Source: Dyadobacter chenwenxiniae (GTDB lineage: Bacteria > Bacteroidota > Bacteroidia > Cytophagales > Spirosomataceae). From it: a DNA stretch of 64,000 nt. Position 1 is the first letter of the stretch. Each line of letters begins with the position of its first letter. The notes under the pieces are model-generated. The model had not been told where the DNA came from, searched no databases, and was given only the letters and a program-made list of their open reading frames with translations. The translations under genes and the position numbers were made by a program. The DNA lies in NCBI RefSeq assembly GCF_022869785.1, contig NZ_CP094997.1, positions 1,488,001-1,552,000 on the forward strand, read 5' to 3'. Positions 8,489-17,325 of this stretch are shown piece by piece.

Positions 8489-9661
8489 ATGCATTCTTTT
8501 TTACTCATCATCGGACTGGCTATAATCTGCACTTCCTGCGGCAGAGAGCGCGAGCCTTTGAAAAACAAGAAGAAAAACAATGCAGAAACGATCCAGGCAT
8601 TGGGTGCGCTGCCCAAATACGTTACAGATCCGCCCGGAAACAAATCAACTCCGGAAAAAGTACGGCTTGGAAGACTGCTGTTCTTTGACCCGATCCTGTC
8701 CGGAAATAAGGATGTATCCTGCGCAACTTGTCATCAGCCCGAATTCAATTATGCCGAGTTTTTGGAAACGTCCATCGGCGTCAATGGTCGGGGAACGGGC
8801 AGCAAGCGGCAATTTCTGGATCAGAATGACATTCCATTTGTAAAAAGAAATTCGCAAAGCATTCTTAATACTGCCTTCAACGGCATCAAAAACGGTGAAA
8901 GTTATCACGCGGAATCTGCGCCGATGTTCTGGGACCTGCGGGCCAAAGGCCTGGAAGAGCAAGCGCTGGTCCCGGTGCGGACACTGGAAGAAATGCGCGG
9001 CCATTCTTATCCGGAAGACAAGGTGATCGATGAGATTGTGGCGCGGGTCAGGAAAATTCCGGCTTATGAAAGTTTGTTCCGGGAGGCATTTGCGGGCGAC
9101 AAAAATCCGGTCAATGTCACCAATATGTCCAAAGCCATTGCTTCCTACGAGCGCACACTCATTGCCAACAATTCACGGTTCGACCAGTATATGCGCGGGG
9201 ACAGCAGTGCGCTGACGACAGGGGAGAAGGAGGGGTTAAACCTTTTCCTGAAGACGGGTTGTGCCAAATGTCATTCCGGCCCTATGTTGTCTGACTATAG
9301 GCTTCATACATTGGGTGTGCCGGACTCCCAAAACCGCAAAGAGACCGACCCGGGCGCTAATAATGATTATGCCTTTCGCACGCCCTCGCTGCGTAACCTG
9401 CGTTATACAGGCCCTTATATGCATAGCGGGAAGTTTGCCACGCTCGAACAAGTGTTGCAGTTTTATGAAGACATTGCAGGAGGCAAAATTCCAAATCCCA
9501 ATGTTAAACCGGCTCAGATTGACACATTAGCCACCAGTATGGACGTCAATTTTAAGGACATTTCCAGGATCGTAGAGTTTTTGAATGCATTAAATGACGA
9601 TGATTTTGATAAATCGGTTCCGGAAAGTGTGCCCAGCGGATTACCGGTTATCGAGCTATGA
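8489..9661 (+). CDS. Di-haem cytochrome c peroxidase (CcpA/MauG family) lipoprotein
   Basis: Periplasmic peroxidase of 390 residues that reduces H2O2 using two c-type haems, or acts as a MauG-like oxidase. Two haem-binding motifs are visible, CATCH (about residue 78) and CAKCH (about 257). Other family segments are GRLLFFDPILSGNKDVSCATCH, TPSLRNLRYTGPYMHSG and the C-terminal LNALNDDDF. The N-terminus ends in a lipobox (ICTSC, C17), so the enzyme is membrane-anchored. It precedes a TIM-barrel protein by 55 bp on the same strand. The catalase-peroxidase gene 2.8 kb away gives a second peroxide-removing enzyme in the window. Confidence 0.92.
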   Translation: MHSFLLIIGLAIICTSCGREREPLKNKKKNNAETIQALGALPKYVTDPPGNKSTPEKVRLGRLLFFDPILSGNKDVSCATCHQPEFNYAEFLETSIGVNGRGTGSKRQFLDQNDIPFVKRNSQSILNTAFNGIKNGESYHAESAPMFWDLRAKGLEEQALVPVRTLEEMRGHSYPEDKVIDEIVARVRKIPAYESLFREAFAGDKNPVNVTNMSKAIASYERTLIANNSRFDQYMRGDSSALTTGEKEGLNLFLKTGCAKCHSGPMLSDYRLHTLGVPDSQNRKETDPGANNDYAFRTPSLRNLRYTGPYMHSGKFATLEQVLQFYEDIAGGKIPNPNVKPAQIDTLATSMDVNFKDISRIVEFLNALNDDDFDKSVPESVPSGLPVIEL

Positions 9662-9716
9662 GGTAGATCTGGCTTGCCACTTTCTTTTCCCTCTTGTCAA
9701 ACTAAAATCAGATCCC

Positions 9717-10598
9717 ATGAAACAAATGGACAGAAAGACATTTTTGAGAGAATTATCGCTGCTCGCAGGCGCGTCGATCGTTTACGGCCACGCGGGCGCG
9801 GCGGGTCCGTCCGCGAACAAGGCGAATTTCAAGCTCGGATTTGTAACTTATCTGTGGGGAAAGGACTGGGACCTGCCCACGTTGATCAAAAACTGCTCGG
9901 ATACAAAAATAAACGGTGTTGAACTACGCGTGGAGCACGCGCATAAGGTTATGCCGGAACTGACTAAGGCCGAGCGTATAGAAGTAAAAAAGAGATTTGC
10001 CGATAGTCCCGTGGAGCTGATAGGCCTCGGTACAAACCAGCAATACGATTATCCCGATCAGGCGAAGTTAAAAGCATCCATCGAGCGCACCAAAGAGTTT
10101 ATCCGGTTAAGCGCCGACGTAGGCGGTTCGGGTGTCAAAGTGAAACCCAATGCCCTTCATGCGGACGTTCCCGTTGAAAAAACATTGACGCAAATCGGAG
10201 CAGCATTGGGTGAACTGGCTTCCTATGCAAAAGATTTCGGCCAGCAGATCAGGCTGGAAGTGCATGGAGAGAAGACGCAGGAACTGCCTAACATTAAGCA
10301 GATTATGGAAGTTGCCAACCATCCGAACGCCAGGATCTGCTGGAACTGTAACAAGGAAGACCTGATAGGAGAAGGATTCCAGCATAATTTTGATCTGGTC
10401 AAAAAATGGTTCGGCGACACAATCCACGTACGCGAACTGGACCGCACCGATTATCCCTACAAAGCTTTGCTGAGCAATCTGGGTAAAATGAATTACGAAG
10501 GTTGGGTCCTTCTGGAATGCCATACCAATCCGGAGGACAAGATCAAGTCGATGATGGAGCAGCGGGCTGTTTTTGATCGGATGATTAAGGAGGTCTGA
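9717..10598 (+). CDS. Sugar phosphate isomerase/epimerase-like TIM-barrel protein (AP endonuclease 2 fold)
   Basis: 293 residues from the ATG at 9717; the upstream extension overlaps the peroxidase end. The N-terminus (MDRKTFLRELSLLAGASIVYG) looks like an exported, Tat-like leader although only one arginine of the pair is present. The body has the xylose-isomerase-like pattern: FKLGFVTYLWG, INGVELRVEHAH, GSGVKVKPN, IRLEVHGEK (Glu/His metal ligands), ICWNCNKED, IHVRELD and GWVLLECH. Such proteins in Bacteroidota often sit with Gfo/Idh/MocA and haem proteins in sugar-degradation sets. Substrate unknown. Confidence 0.82.
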   Translation: MKQMDRKTFLRELSLLAGASIVYGHAGAAGPSANKANFKLGFVTYLWGKDWDLPTLIKNCSDTKINGVELRVEHAHKVMPELTKAERIEVKKRFADSPVELIGLGTNQQYDYPDQAKLKASIERTKEFIRLSADVGGSGVKVKPNALHADVPVEKTLTQIGAALGELASYAKDFGQQIRLEVHGEKTQELPNIKQIMEVANHPNARICWNCNKEDLIGEGFQHNFDLVKKWFGDTIHVRELDRTDYPYKALLSNLGKMNYEGWVLLECHTNPEDKIKSMMEQRAVFDRMIKEV

Positions 10599-10631
10599 GG
10601 TTGCCTAGCGCTTCTGCCCCTGGGCCATTGG

Positions 10632-11939
10632 TCAGGGGGCCATGTCTATTCGTCGCCCGCCCGCATCCTTGAACCACGTTCCCTTTACTTCCCCAACTCC
10701 GTTAAACCGATATTGCAATCCAACAATGCCAGTCGCAGCATTGGGAAATGTGAATTCCAGGGCTTTTTTATTATTGACAAAAACCTGCATTTTCTTATCC
10801 CTGCAAACGACCCGTAATGTGGTCCATTCGCTCAGATTTGCTCCGAAGCCCGACAGGTCGGCGAACTTAGCATCGAACATTTTGCCGGCTGCGTACATTT
10901 TTAGCTCTCCTATACAAGCCGGGTTGCCGAGTGGAAGGAAAATGATGTCGTCTTTGCATTGGATGAGCACTTCCACGGGCTGGCAAGTGTTTCCGCCTTC
11001 CTTGTAATCGTTTCGCAATGTTGTTTCAAACTCAAAATTGTCGTTTCTCAAGTCGCCCATATCACGCTGGTTGAAAAGACGAATTCGCGGCGCGACCGGT
11101 TTTAGATTAAAGTTGTTGGCTTTGAGTAAATCTTCGCTAATCGCAATGCGGTCGGGCTTGGTAATGTCCTTTTTTGCGAAATAAAAGGGTTTTTCATCCA
11201 TTTCTACCAGACCCAGCCAGCCATCGGAGGTGATCTGGACAACGTGCCTTTTCACAACTTCGCCGTCTACGATGAGCCGCGTATTAAAGTAGCCCGGGTA
11301 ATAATAAATAGCCGAATGCTTTGACTGGTGCTTGGGAACCAATGTTTTACGGGAAATGTCCCAGGTTTGTACAATGTAAACCGAATCGGTTTTCGCCTGG
11401 GATGCATTATAAGTGAAAACAACCGAGTTCGGCACACCCTCCGAATACACTTTATCGGCTTTAAATGAAAAGTGCGCCGGGTCAACCCGCCCGGAGCCAA
11501 GGACATTTTGAAATACAAAATAACTCGCAACGGCTATCAAAAACACTAATCCGAACGTCCAGGGAAGCGGCAGTCGGCGTTTGTGTTTGGGTTTTGTTAT
11601 TTCAATGTGCTGTATTTCAGGGGGTAAGTTCTCCGCTGGTGCATGATTGCTAATGTCTGGTTTGTCATTGTTCTGGATAAAATTCCGCCAGTCGTCGAAT
11701 CCTGCAAACTGGGCCAGCGTGTTGAGTGTAGCCGTGTTGGGCGCATGATCATATTTGATTCGTCCCCAAACCCTTTTTAATGTAGTCGTGCTGAGCCGGA
11801 CCTTCGTTTTTTCAAAGATCGCCTCACTCAATTTTTCAAAATCGTAGTTAGACCAATCCTTGCTGTCACCCCAGGCCAGCATTCCTTCTATCTCTTTCAG
11901 ACAGGCTTTGATAAGATCCGTTTCAGACGTATTTGACAT
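10632..11939 (-). CDS. Membrane-anchored protein with cytoplasmic helical and periplasmic concanavalin-like domains
   Basis: 435 residues. The N-terminal 90 residues are helical, contain TTTLKRVWGRIKYDHAPNTATL and end in FDDWRNFI, and resemble a DNA-binding-like or signalling head. A basic KPKHKRRLPLPW patch precedes a single membrane span (about 126-147). The outer part has an Ig/PKD-like strand region (FSFKADKVYSEGVPNSVVFTYNA) and a C-terminal jelly-roll like LamG/3-keto-disaccharide-hydrolase domains (FEFETTLRNDY, WTTLRVVCRDKKMQVFVNNKKALE, GIVGLQYRFNG). I recognise the layout from other Cytophagales but know no proven role. It could carry a ligand signal across the membrane, but this is inference. 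It is convergent with the TIM-barrel gene. Confidence 0.72.
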   Translation of the reverse strand: MSNTSETDLIKACLKEIEGMLAWGDSKDWSNYDFEKLSEAIFEKTKVRLSTTTLKRVWGRIKYDHAPNTATLNTLAQFAGFDDWRNFIQNNDKPDISNHAPAENLPPEIQHIEITKPKHKRRLPLPWTFGLVFLIAVASYFVFQNVLGSGRVDPAHFSFKADKVYSEGVPNSVVFTYNASQAKTDSVYIVQTWDISRKTLVPKHQSKHSAIYYYPGYFNTRLIVDGEVVKRHVVQITSDGWLGLVEMDEKPFYFAKKDITKPDRIAISEDLLKANNFNLKPVAPRIRLFNQRDMGDLRNDNFEFETTLRNDYKEGGNTCQPVEVLIQCKDDIIFLPLGNPACIGELKMYAAGKMFDAKFADLSGFGANLSEWTTLRVVCRDKKMQVFVNNKKALEFTFPNAATGIVGLQYRFNGVGEVKGTWFKDAGGRRIDMAP

Positions 11940-12484
11940 GGCTCATTGAATTACATCAACACAAGGCGCTTATCAGGCAAATCTATTGAACCCGGCCAGT
12001 TGTTTTACAATATTATGATATCTTATGGCGTAAACGGCCCTCATGATTGTCTCCTTTACACAGTACGATTGTACTTGGCAGTTCTTAGTTTTGATGCATA
12101 TCAAGACCATGAAAAATCATTGCGTGCTCTGCCTGATGTTGTTATGCCTGCGTCTCTTGTTGCGCCTTCTCAGAGTGATCCGGTCATTGAGGCCGGTGCT
12201 GCTCCTGCTGCGGTCCAAATCCATGGCGGAAAAGTAATGGCCGGTTCATCACAAAGAGCTGCGCTGACGTATAGACACGAGCATAGAATGACGATTGGGT
12301 TTATGTATAGTCCTTCGGCAAACCATCGTACTCGCAGTAATCAGCAATGATTTAGTTAAGGAATAGATTTTAACTATTAAAATATAGAATTAATCGATTG
12401 TGATTATCCTTTTCAAAGTCATAACTTGCTAATCTGCAAAGAATCGATCGCAGACATTGTTTGTAAAATCATGAACTTTTGAAA
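11940..12484. other. 545-bp gap without a convincing gene, holding the katG upstream region
   Basis: Between the divergent membrane-anchored protein gene and katG. An open frame from 11946 to 12350 has no recognisable start context or domain, and its composition is only weakly gene-like after about 12115 (peptide PDVVMPASLVAPSQSDPV). A leucine-rich frame at 12043-12237 is certainly artefactual. A degraded small gene is possible. The rightmost 125 bp are AT-rich and carry the OxyR-like site described separately. Confidence 0.45.
12363..12398 (+). promoter_or_regulatory. OxyR-like binding site upstream of katG
   Basis: Four tetranucleotides, ATAG-N7-CTAT-N6-ATAG-N7-CGAT, follow the OxyR consensus ATAGnTnnnAnCTAT repeated twice. 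The first half-site (12363-12377) matches every specified base. The second deviates in the inner T and in CGAT for CTAT, and the central spacer is 6 instead of 7. It lies about 90-120 bp before the katG ATG. The oxyR gene is not in the window. The AT-rich context raises the chance of coincidence. Confidence 0.5.
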
Positions 12485-14758
12485 ATGGAAAAAGACTCAA
12501 ATGACATCGGCAAATGCCCTTATCTCAATGGCACCATGAGCCATAATGTGGGCGGTGGCGGCACCAGGAACCGCGATTGGTGGCCCAACCAGTTAAAGCT
12601 TAGCATTCTGCGCCAGCATTCGTCTAAGACGAACCCGCTGGAACCGGACTTTAATTATGCCGAAGCATTTAAAAGTCTGGATTTGCAAGCCGTAAAAGCT
12701 GATCTGCATGCGCTCATGACCGATTCACAGGATTGGTGGCCAGCTGATTTTGGACATTATGGCCCACTTTTCATTCGTATGGCGTGGCATAGCGCAGGAA
12801 CTTACCGGGTATTTGACGGTCGCGGAGGCGGTGGCTCAGGGCAGCAGCGTTTTGCGCCGCTGAATAGCTGGCCGGACAATGTGAGTCTTGATAAGGCCCG
12901 GCGCTTGCTTTGGCCAATCAAACAAAAATACGGACAAAAACTTTCCTGGGCTGATTTGATGATCCTTACGGGAAATGTGGCGCTGGAATCGATGGGCTTT
13001 AAGACATTTGGTTTTGCCGGCGGACGTGCAGATGTTTGGGAGCCGGACGAAGACGTTTACTGGGGAGCGGAAACGACCTGGCTTGGCAATGACCGGCGTT
13101 ATGCAAAAGGTGTAGCGGGTGTTACAGGCCCTGGTGTAGTTTCATCGGATGAAGATCCGGGAGAGGGCATTCATTCGCGCACGCTCGAAAAACCTCTTGG
13201 CGCGGCTCATATGGGGCTTATTTATGTAAACCCGGAAGGTCCGGACGGAAACCCTGACCCGGTTGCCGCTGCAAAAGATATACGCGATACATTCGGCCGC
13301 ATGGCCATGAACGATGAAGAAACCGTTGCCCTGATCGCTGGCGGACATAGTTTTGGTAAAACGCACGGTGCCGCGCCTTCGGACCATGTTGGTAATGAGC
13401 CAGAGGGCGCAGACGTTGAATCGCAGGGTTTGGGATGGAGCAACAGTTTTGGTTCGGGACGTGGTCCGGATACGATCACGAGCGGATTGGAAGTGATCTG
13501 GACTACAACGCCCACACAATGGAGCAACAATTTCTTCGAGAACCTTTTTGGTTTTGAGTGGGAACTGACCAAAAGCCCTGGCGGAGCGCATCAGTGGGTT
13601 GCCAGAAATGCGGACAATATTATCCCGGATGCATACGACAGCACAAAAAAGCATGCCCCGACGATGTTAACGACGGATCTGGCATTAAGGCTTGATCCTG
13701 CGTATGAAAAAATATCAAGGCATTTCCTGGAAAACCCGGATGCTTTTGCCGACGCATTTGCCCGCGCTTGGTTTAAACTGACACACCGTGACATGGGTCC
13801 CCGTTCGCGTTACCTGGGCCCGGAAGTGCCTGAGGAAGTGCTGATCTGGCAAGATCCTGTCCCGGCTGTCGATCATGCGTTGATTGACGAAGGTGATATT
13901 TCTGCATTGAAATCAAACATTCTGGCGTCTGGTTTGAGTGTTTCGGAACTTGTCTCGGCCGCATGGGCTTCGGCTTCGACATTCCGTGGTTCGGATAAGC
14001 GCGGCGGCGCAAATGGTGCACGCGTTCGTCTGGCTCCTCAGAGAGACTGGAAAGTAAACAATCCTGCGCAGCTGCAAAAAGTGCTAAGCACGCTGGAAAG
14101 CATTCAAAGTGAGTTTAACAGCACACAATCGTTTGGCAAGAAAGTTTCATTGGCCGACCTGATCGTCCTCGCCGGTTGCGCTGCCATCGAGAAGGCAGCA
14201 AGCGATGCCGGACATTCGGTCAGCGTTCCGTTTACACCCGGGCGTACAGACGCTTCCGCGGCGCAGACTGACATTGAATCAGTAAGTTACCTTGAACCTG
14301 CTGCTGACGGCTTCCGGAATTACCGGGGCAACACTTACGCTGTTTCTACTGAGGAATTATTGATCGATAAAGCACAATTGCTGACGCTGACTGCACCGGA
14401 ACTAACCGTTTTGGTAGGCGGAATGCGTGCATTGAGCACAAACTTCGATGGATCCAAAAATGGTGTTTTCACGACACGTCCCGGTCAGCTTAGCAATGAT
14501 TTCTTTGTTAACTTGCTGGATATGAATACGTCCTGGAAAGCTATGGGTGAAGATAAAGAGCTTTACCTGGGCAGCGACCGTACATCAGGGCAGCCTAAAT
14601 GGACTGCCACACGCGCTGATCTCGTTTTTGGCTCAAACTCAGAATTGCGCGTCATTGCGGAGGTTTACGCGAGTGCGGACGCGCAAGGCAAATTCGTGAA
14701 AGATTTTGTCGCAGCATGGACGAAAGTCATGAATCTTGACAGATTTGATCTGGCTTGA
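12485..14758 (+). CDS. katG: Catalase-peroxidase KatG
   Basis: Bifunctional haem catalase/peroxidase of 757 residues that removes H2O2 in the cytoplasm. The distal haem site RMAWHSAGTYR holds the catalytic Arg, Trp and His. The Tyr of LIYVNPEG and the Met of GRMAMNDEET complete the Met-Tyr-Trp cross-link needed for catalase activity. GGHSFGKTHG carries the proximal histidine. The C-terminal half is the inactive peroxidase-like duplicate. The ATG at 12485 is used; a TTG two codons earlier also fits. An OxyR-like site lies upstream and a strong terminator follows at 14782-14813. Confidence 0.98.
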   Translation: MEKDSNDIGKCPYLNGTMSHNVGGGGTRNRDWWPNQLKLSILRQHSSKTNPLEPDFNYAEAFKSLDLQAVKADLHALMTDSQDWWPADFGHYGPLFIRMAWHSAGTYRVFDGRGGGGSGQQRFAPLNSWPDNVSLDKARRLLWPIKQKYGQKLSWADLMILTGNVALESMGFKTFGFAGGRADVWEPDEDVYWGAETTWLGNDRRYAKGVAGVTGPGVVSSDEDPGEGIHSRTLEKPLGAAHMGLIYVNPEGPDGNPDPVAAAKDIRDTFGRMAMNDEETVALIAGGHSFGKTHGAAPSDHVGNEPEGADVESQGLGWSNSFGSGRGPDTITSGLEVIWTTTPTQWSNNFFENLFGFEWELTKSPGGAHQWVARNADNIIPDAYDSTKKHAPTMLTTDLALRLDPAYEKISRHFLENPDAFADAFARAWFKLTHRDMGPRSRYLGPEVPEEVLIWQDPVPAVDHALIDEGDISALKSNILASGLSVSELVSAAWASASTFRGSDKRGGANGARVRLAPQRDWKVNNPAQLQKVLSTLESIQSEFNSTQSFGKKVSLADLIVLAGCAAIEKAASDAGHSVSVPFTPGRTDASAAQTDIESVSYLEPAADGFRNYRGNTYAVSTEELLIDKAQLLTLTAPELTVLVGGMRALSTNFDGSKNGVFTTRPGQLSNDFFVNLLDMNTSWKAMGEDKELYLGSDRTSGQPKWTATRADLVFGSNSELRVIAEVYASADAQGKFVKDFVAAWTKVMNLDRFDLA

Positions 14759-14781
14759 TCAGGTAATATTATAGTTTGATA

Positions 14782-14813
14782 AAAGGGGCGTCTCACATCA
14801 GGGGCGCCCCTTT
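14782..14813. terminator. Bidirectional terminator between katG and the histidine kinase gene
   Basis: AAAGGGGCG pairs with CGCCCCTTT around a 14-nt loop between two convergent genes that end at 14758 and 14817. A/T runs flank both sides, so it can stop transcription in both directions. Confidence 0.8.
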
Positions 14814-14816
14814 GTT

Positions 14817-16883
14817 CTACACGGGCAACTCTACAAAAAACGTCGTCCCGGCGTCATTGACCGATTCAAACCAGATCCTTCCGCCGTGGGATTCCACAAT
14901 CTGTTTGCAGATGGAAAGGCCTATTCCATAGGACTGCTCCCCAGCGGTTCCCGATCTTTTCGCATTGTTTAAAGGAAGAAAGATCTGATCTTTTAAATTC
15001 TCAGGAATTCCAATCCCATTGTCTTCGATGGACAGCAAAACCGTGTCGTTTTGTCGTTGCAGGTTGATCCGGACCGAGCCGCCGGGCTGTGAAAATTTGA
15101 TAGCATTGCTTAATAAATTACAGAAAACCCGCCATATTTTTTCCCTGTCAACGGGCACTGTAACAGACTCGTAGCGATATTGAAGCTTCTGCTGCTTCTC
15201 ACTTGCTTTGTGGCTGAGCATATCAATGCATGATTGCACAATCTCTTGCAACGAGACGTCATTTTTAACAATGCGCTCGCGGTCCGACGTTGATTCCAGT
15301 ATCTGACTGATCAGCGTATTCGCCTTCCCGGCGGAGAGCTGAATGCCGGATATAAGCTCGCCTTGTTCTTCCGAAGGGGTTTCATCCCAAAAAAGCATGT
15401 GGGACGCCGAAATGATGGCGGCAAGCGGATTGCGCAGATCGTGCGCGACGATCTTTAAAACGTGCTCATTCTCTATTTCTGCCTGTTCCAAAGCATTCAC
15501 TGTATCCTGTAACACAATGTTACTCTGCGTAATCACCTTATTCAGCGCCGTAACAGCCTTTAAATTGATCATACTTTTTCGTGCGTTTCGCCAGATCAGA
15601 TAGGCAATGATGCTCAGGGCGATCAGCAACAAAATGGCAGATTTTAACAACAAGCTTTCCCGGGCATCTTTTTCGGCGACCAGTTCCCGCTCGCGTTCGA
15701 GCTGAATCTGCTGCAACAGCTGGCCTACGTCGCTTTTGTTCGCTGCATTTTTCCTCAATTTTTCTATGCGGTCAGCTTCCAGGCTGGAAATCAGTAACTT
15801 GCCAGCCTCCTCAAACTTGCCCTGCCCGAACAAGATGTTCGCCTGCATTTTCTGGTAGGAAGCAACATGCGCAGTATTTTTTGATGCAGCAGCCATTTTT
15901 TTTAATATCAAGAGCTGTTCCCATGCTTTGGTAAATTGCCTGGTATCAATGTATATATTGGCCAAAATCTGCCGCGATTCCTGCTCCACTTCGTAAGACC
16001 ATTCAATATCCGGGTCGTGCTGAAGGCAACGTGCGATCAGTTTCTCTGCCATCTTTGTATCACCTTTTAATGCATAGGCTTCCGCCTGATTTCGTAAAAT
16101 GACAATCCGGGCAAATTTGATAAAGTTCTTTTCGCGTGGAAAGTCGGCGGCATGTTTATCAATAAATTCCTTCGCTTCCCGAAAGTAACGTAGCGCAATG
16201 TCAGGCTCATTGCGTAATAGATGAGCGATGCCGATGTTTCTCAAGCTGCCTTGCATCTCAATAAATTCAAGTTGGAAGTTGCCCGATTGAGTACAATGCG
16301 ACAGTTCTTTAAGCTCATGTTTCCAGTATTCGATCGCCTGATGATAATTTTCTTCCTGAAACGAAATGTTGGCAATCCTGCTGCTGTATCGCGCGCATTC
16401 ACAAATTTCGCCCATGCCGGTCAGGAAGGATTTGCCATGATAATAATTACGGTAGGCCTGGTAATATTGTTTTTGTTTAAAAAAGTCATCACCCTTCAGG
16501 AGCAGCGCTTTTGAATATTCGATAGGATATTTTTTCCGGATCTGAACGGTAGGAAATAATTGCAACAGGCTATCCGTGTACATCAGCGCCTGCCCACTCA
16601 ATGTCGAATCCCGGTGAGCGAGGACTTTCATGAACTTGTAATAGCGCATTTTATCACCCAGGCCAACCTCTTCAAGTGTAGCCATAAGCGAATCGAATGT
16701 TTGAACAGACCTTTTAATGCCCATTTTTCTCGATTCCCGGTCCAACTTGTCAATCCACGTATCCATCTGCTTTTCGTGATCCGCATTAGTGGATTTTTCG
16801 CATGCCGGGATAACCATCAGCAGCATAAACCACAGTAGCATCGGGTTGTGTGTATGTGTTGACTTGTAGAAGTAATTCTTCAT
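14817..16883 (-). CDS. TPR sensor histidine kinase with lipoprotein-type N-terminus
   Basis: 688 residues. The ATG at 16883 is chosen because it gives a compact leader ending in a lipobox (MVIPAC). Residues about 60-390 are tetratricopeptide-like helices in the periplasm. A short coiled coil is followed by one membrane span (about 415-435, AILLLIALSIIAYLIW). The kinase core follows: H-box VAHDLRNPLAAI, N-box NLLSNAIKF, G1 DNGIGIP and G2 GIGLSICKQIVESHGG. There is no receiver domain in the protein and no response regulator gene beside it, so the partner is elsewhere. It is divergent from an arsR-type operon (118 bp between starts). The signal is unknown. A lipidated N-terminus together with a transmembrane span is unusual but common in Bacteroidota TPR kinases. 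Confidence 0.9.
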   Translation of the reverse strand: MKNYFYKSTHTHNPMLLWFMLLMVIPACEKSTNADHEKQMDTWIDKLDRESRKMGIKRSVQTFDSLMATLEEVGLGDKMRYYKFMKVLAHRDSTLSGQALMYTDSLLQLFPTVQIRKKYPIEYSKALLLKGDDFFKQKQYYQAYRNYYHGKSFLTGMGEICECARYSSRIANISFQEENYHQAIEYWKHELKELSHCTQSGNFQLEFIEMQGSLRNIGIAHLLRNEPDIALRYFREAKEFIDKHAADFPREKNFIKFARIVILRNQAEAYALKGDTKMAEKLIARCLQHDPDIEWSYEVEQESRQILANIYIDTRQFTKAWEQLLILKKMAAASKNTAHVASYQKMQANILFGQGKFEEAGKLLISSLEADRIEKLRKNAANKSDVGQLLQQIQLERERELVAEKDARESLLLKSAILLLIALSIIAYLIWRNARKSMINLKAVTALNKVITQSNIVLQDTVNALEQAEIENEHVLKIVAHDLRNPLAAIISASHMLFWDETPSEEQGELISGIQLSAGKANTLISQILESTSDRERIVKNDVSLQEIVQSCIDMLSHKASEKQQKLQYRYESVTVPVDREKIWRVFCNLLSNAIKFSQPGGSVRINLQRQNDTVLLSIEDNGIGIPENLKDQIFLPLNNAKRSGTAGEQSYGIGLSICKQIVESHGGRIWFESVNDAGTTFFVELPV

Positions 16884-16951
16884 TAGTAGAATATGTTTGA
16901 AGCGATTGGATGCTACCAACAAAGCAAGCTTTAAAAAAATTTACTGAAAAA

Positions 16952-17000
16952 TTTGCGTAGTTAAATGACTACACGTATATTCGTAGCCAAATAACTACGC
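16952..17000 (+). promoter_or_regulatory. Promoter and paired operators of the ArsR-type operon
   Basis: Two palindromes, GTAGT-N6-ACTAC (16957-16972) and GTAGC-N6-ACTAC (16983-16998), are arranged as an inverted pair whose outer ends read GCGTAGTT. A promoter of Bacteroidota type, TTTG (16952-16955)-N20-TATATTCG (16976-16983, one mismatch), overlaps both. Binding of the ArsR protein here would block its own promoter. The start codon follows 2 bp after the second element. Confidence 0.68.
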
Positions 17001-17001
17001 A

Positions 17002-17325
17002 ATGAATTTAAGACGAGACGTATTTCAGGCCATAGCGGACCCGACGAGGAGGGCGATACTTTTGCTGGTTGCCACACAGACCATGACAGCGGGCGCAATA
17101 GCCGCGAACTTTGACACGGCACGCCCGACTGTTTCAAAACATTTGTCGATACTCACCGAATGTGAGTTGCTGGAACAACACCAGCACGGCAGGGAGGTTT
17201 ACTATCAGATCAATGCGAAGAAAATGAAAGAGGTGGCCGATTTTATAGAACCCTTCCGCAATATGTGGGACGACAGGTTCAACAAGCTCGAAGCGATCAT
17301 GAAAAACTACAAACCCGAAAAATAA
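17002..17325 (+). CDS. ArsR family winged-helix repressor
   Basis: 107 residues. It opens with the typical FQAIADPTRRAILLLV segment and has the recognition helix region ARPTVSKHLSILTECELLEQHQHGREVYYQI. No cysteine pair or histidine cluster of the metal-sensing members is visible. This belongs to the subgroup that controls an adjacent SRPBCC (AHSA1) protein gene. The stop overlaps the next start by one base (TAATG), which indicates translational coupling. Two palindromes overlap its promoter, so it is likely autoregulated. Confidence 0.92.
   Translation: MNLRRDVFQAIADPTRRAILLLVATQTMTAGAIAANFDTARPTVSKHLSILTECELLEQHQHGREVYYQINAKKMKEVADFIEPFRNMWDDRFNKLEAIMKNYKPEK

Noticed and set aside
12043..12237. 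64-residue leucine-rich open frame in the katG upstream region
   Set aside because: Low-complexity leucine/arginine content without a domain or start context. It overlaps another open frame in a non-coding-looking gap.
11946..12350. 134-residue open frame before katG
   Set aside because: No recognisable start signal, domain or homology hint, and the first third looks non-coding. Described as part of the gap instead.
13142..13654. 170-residue frame antisense to katG
   Set aside because: It is the mirror of the strongly biased katG coding sequence and has no own features.
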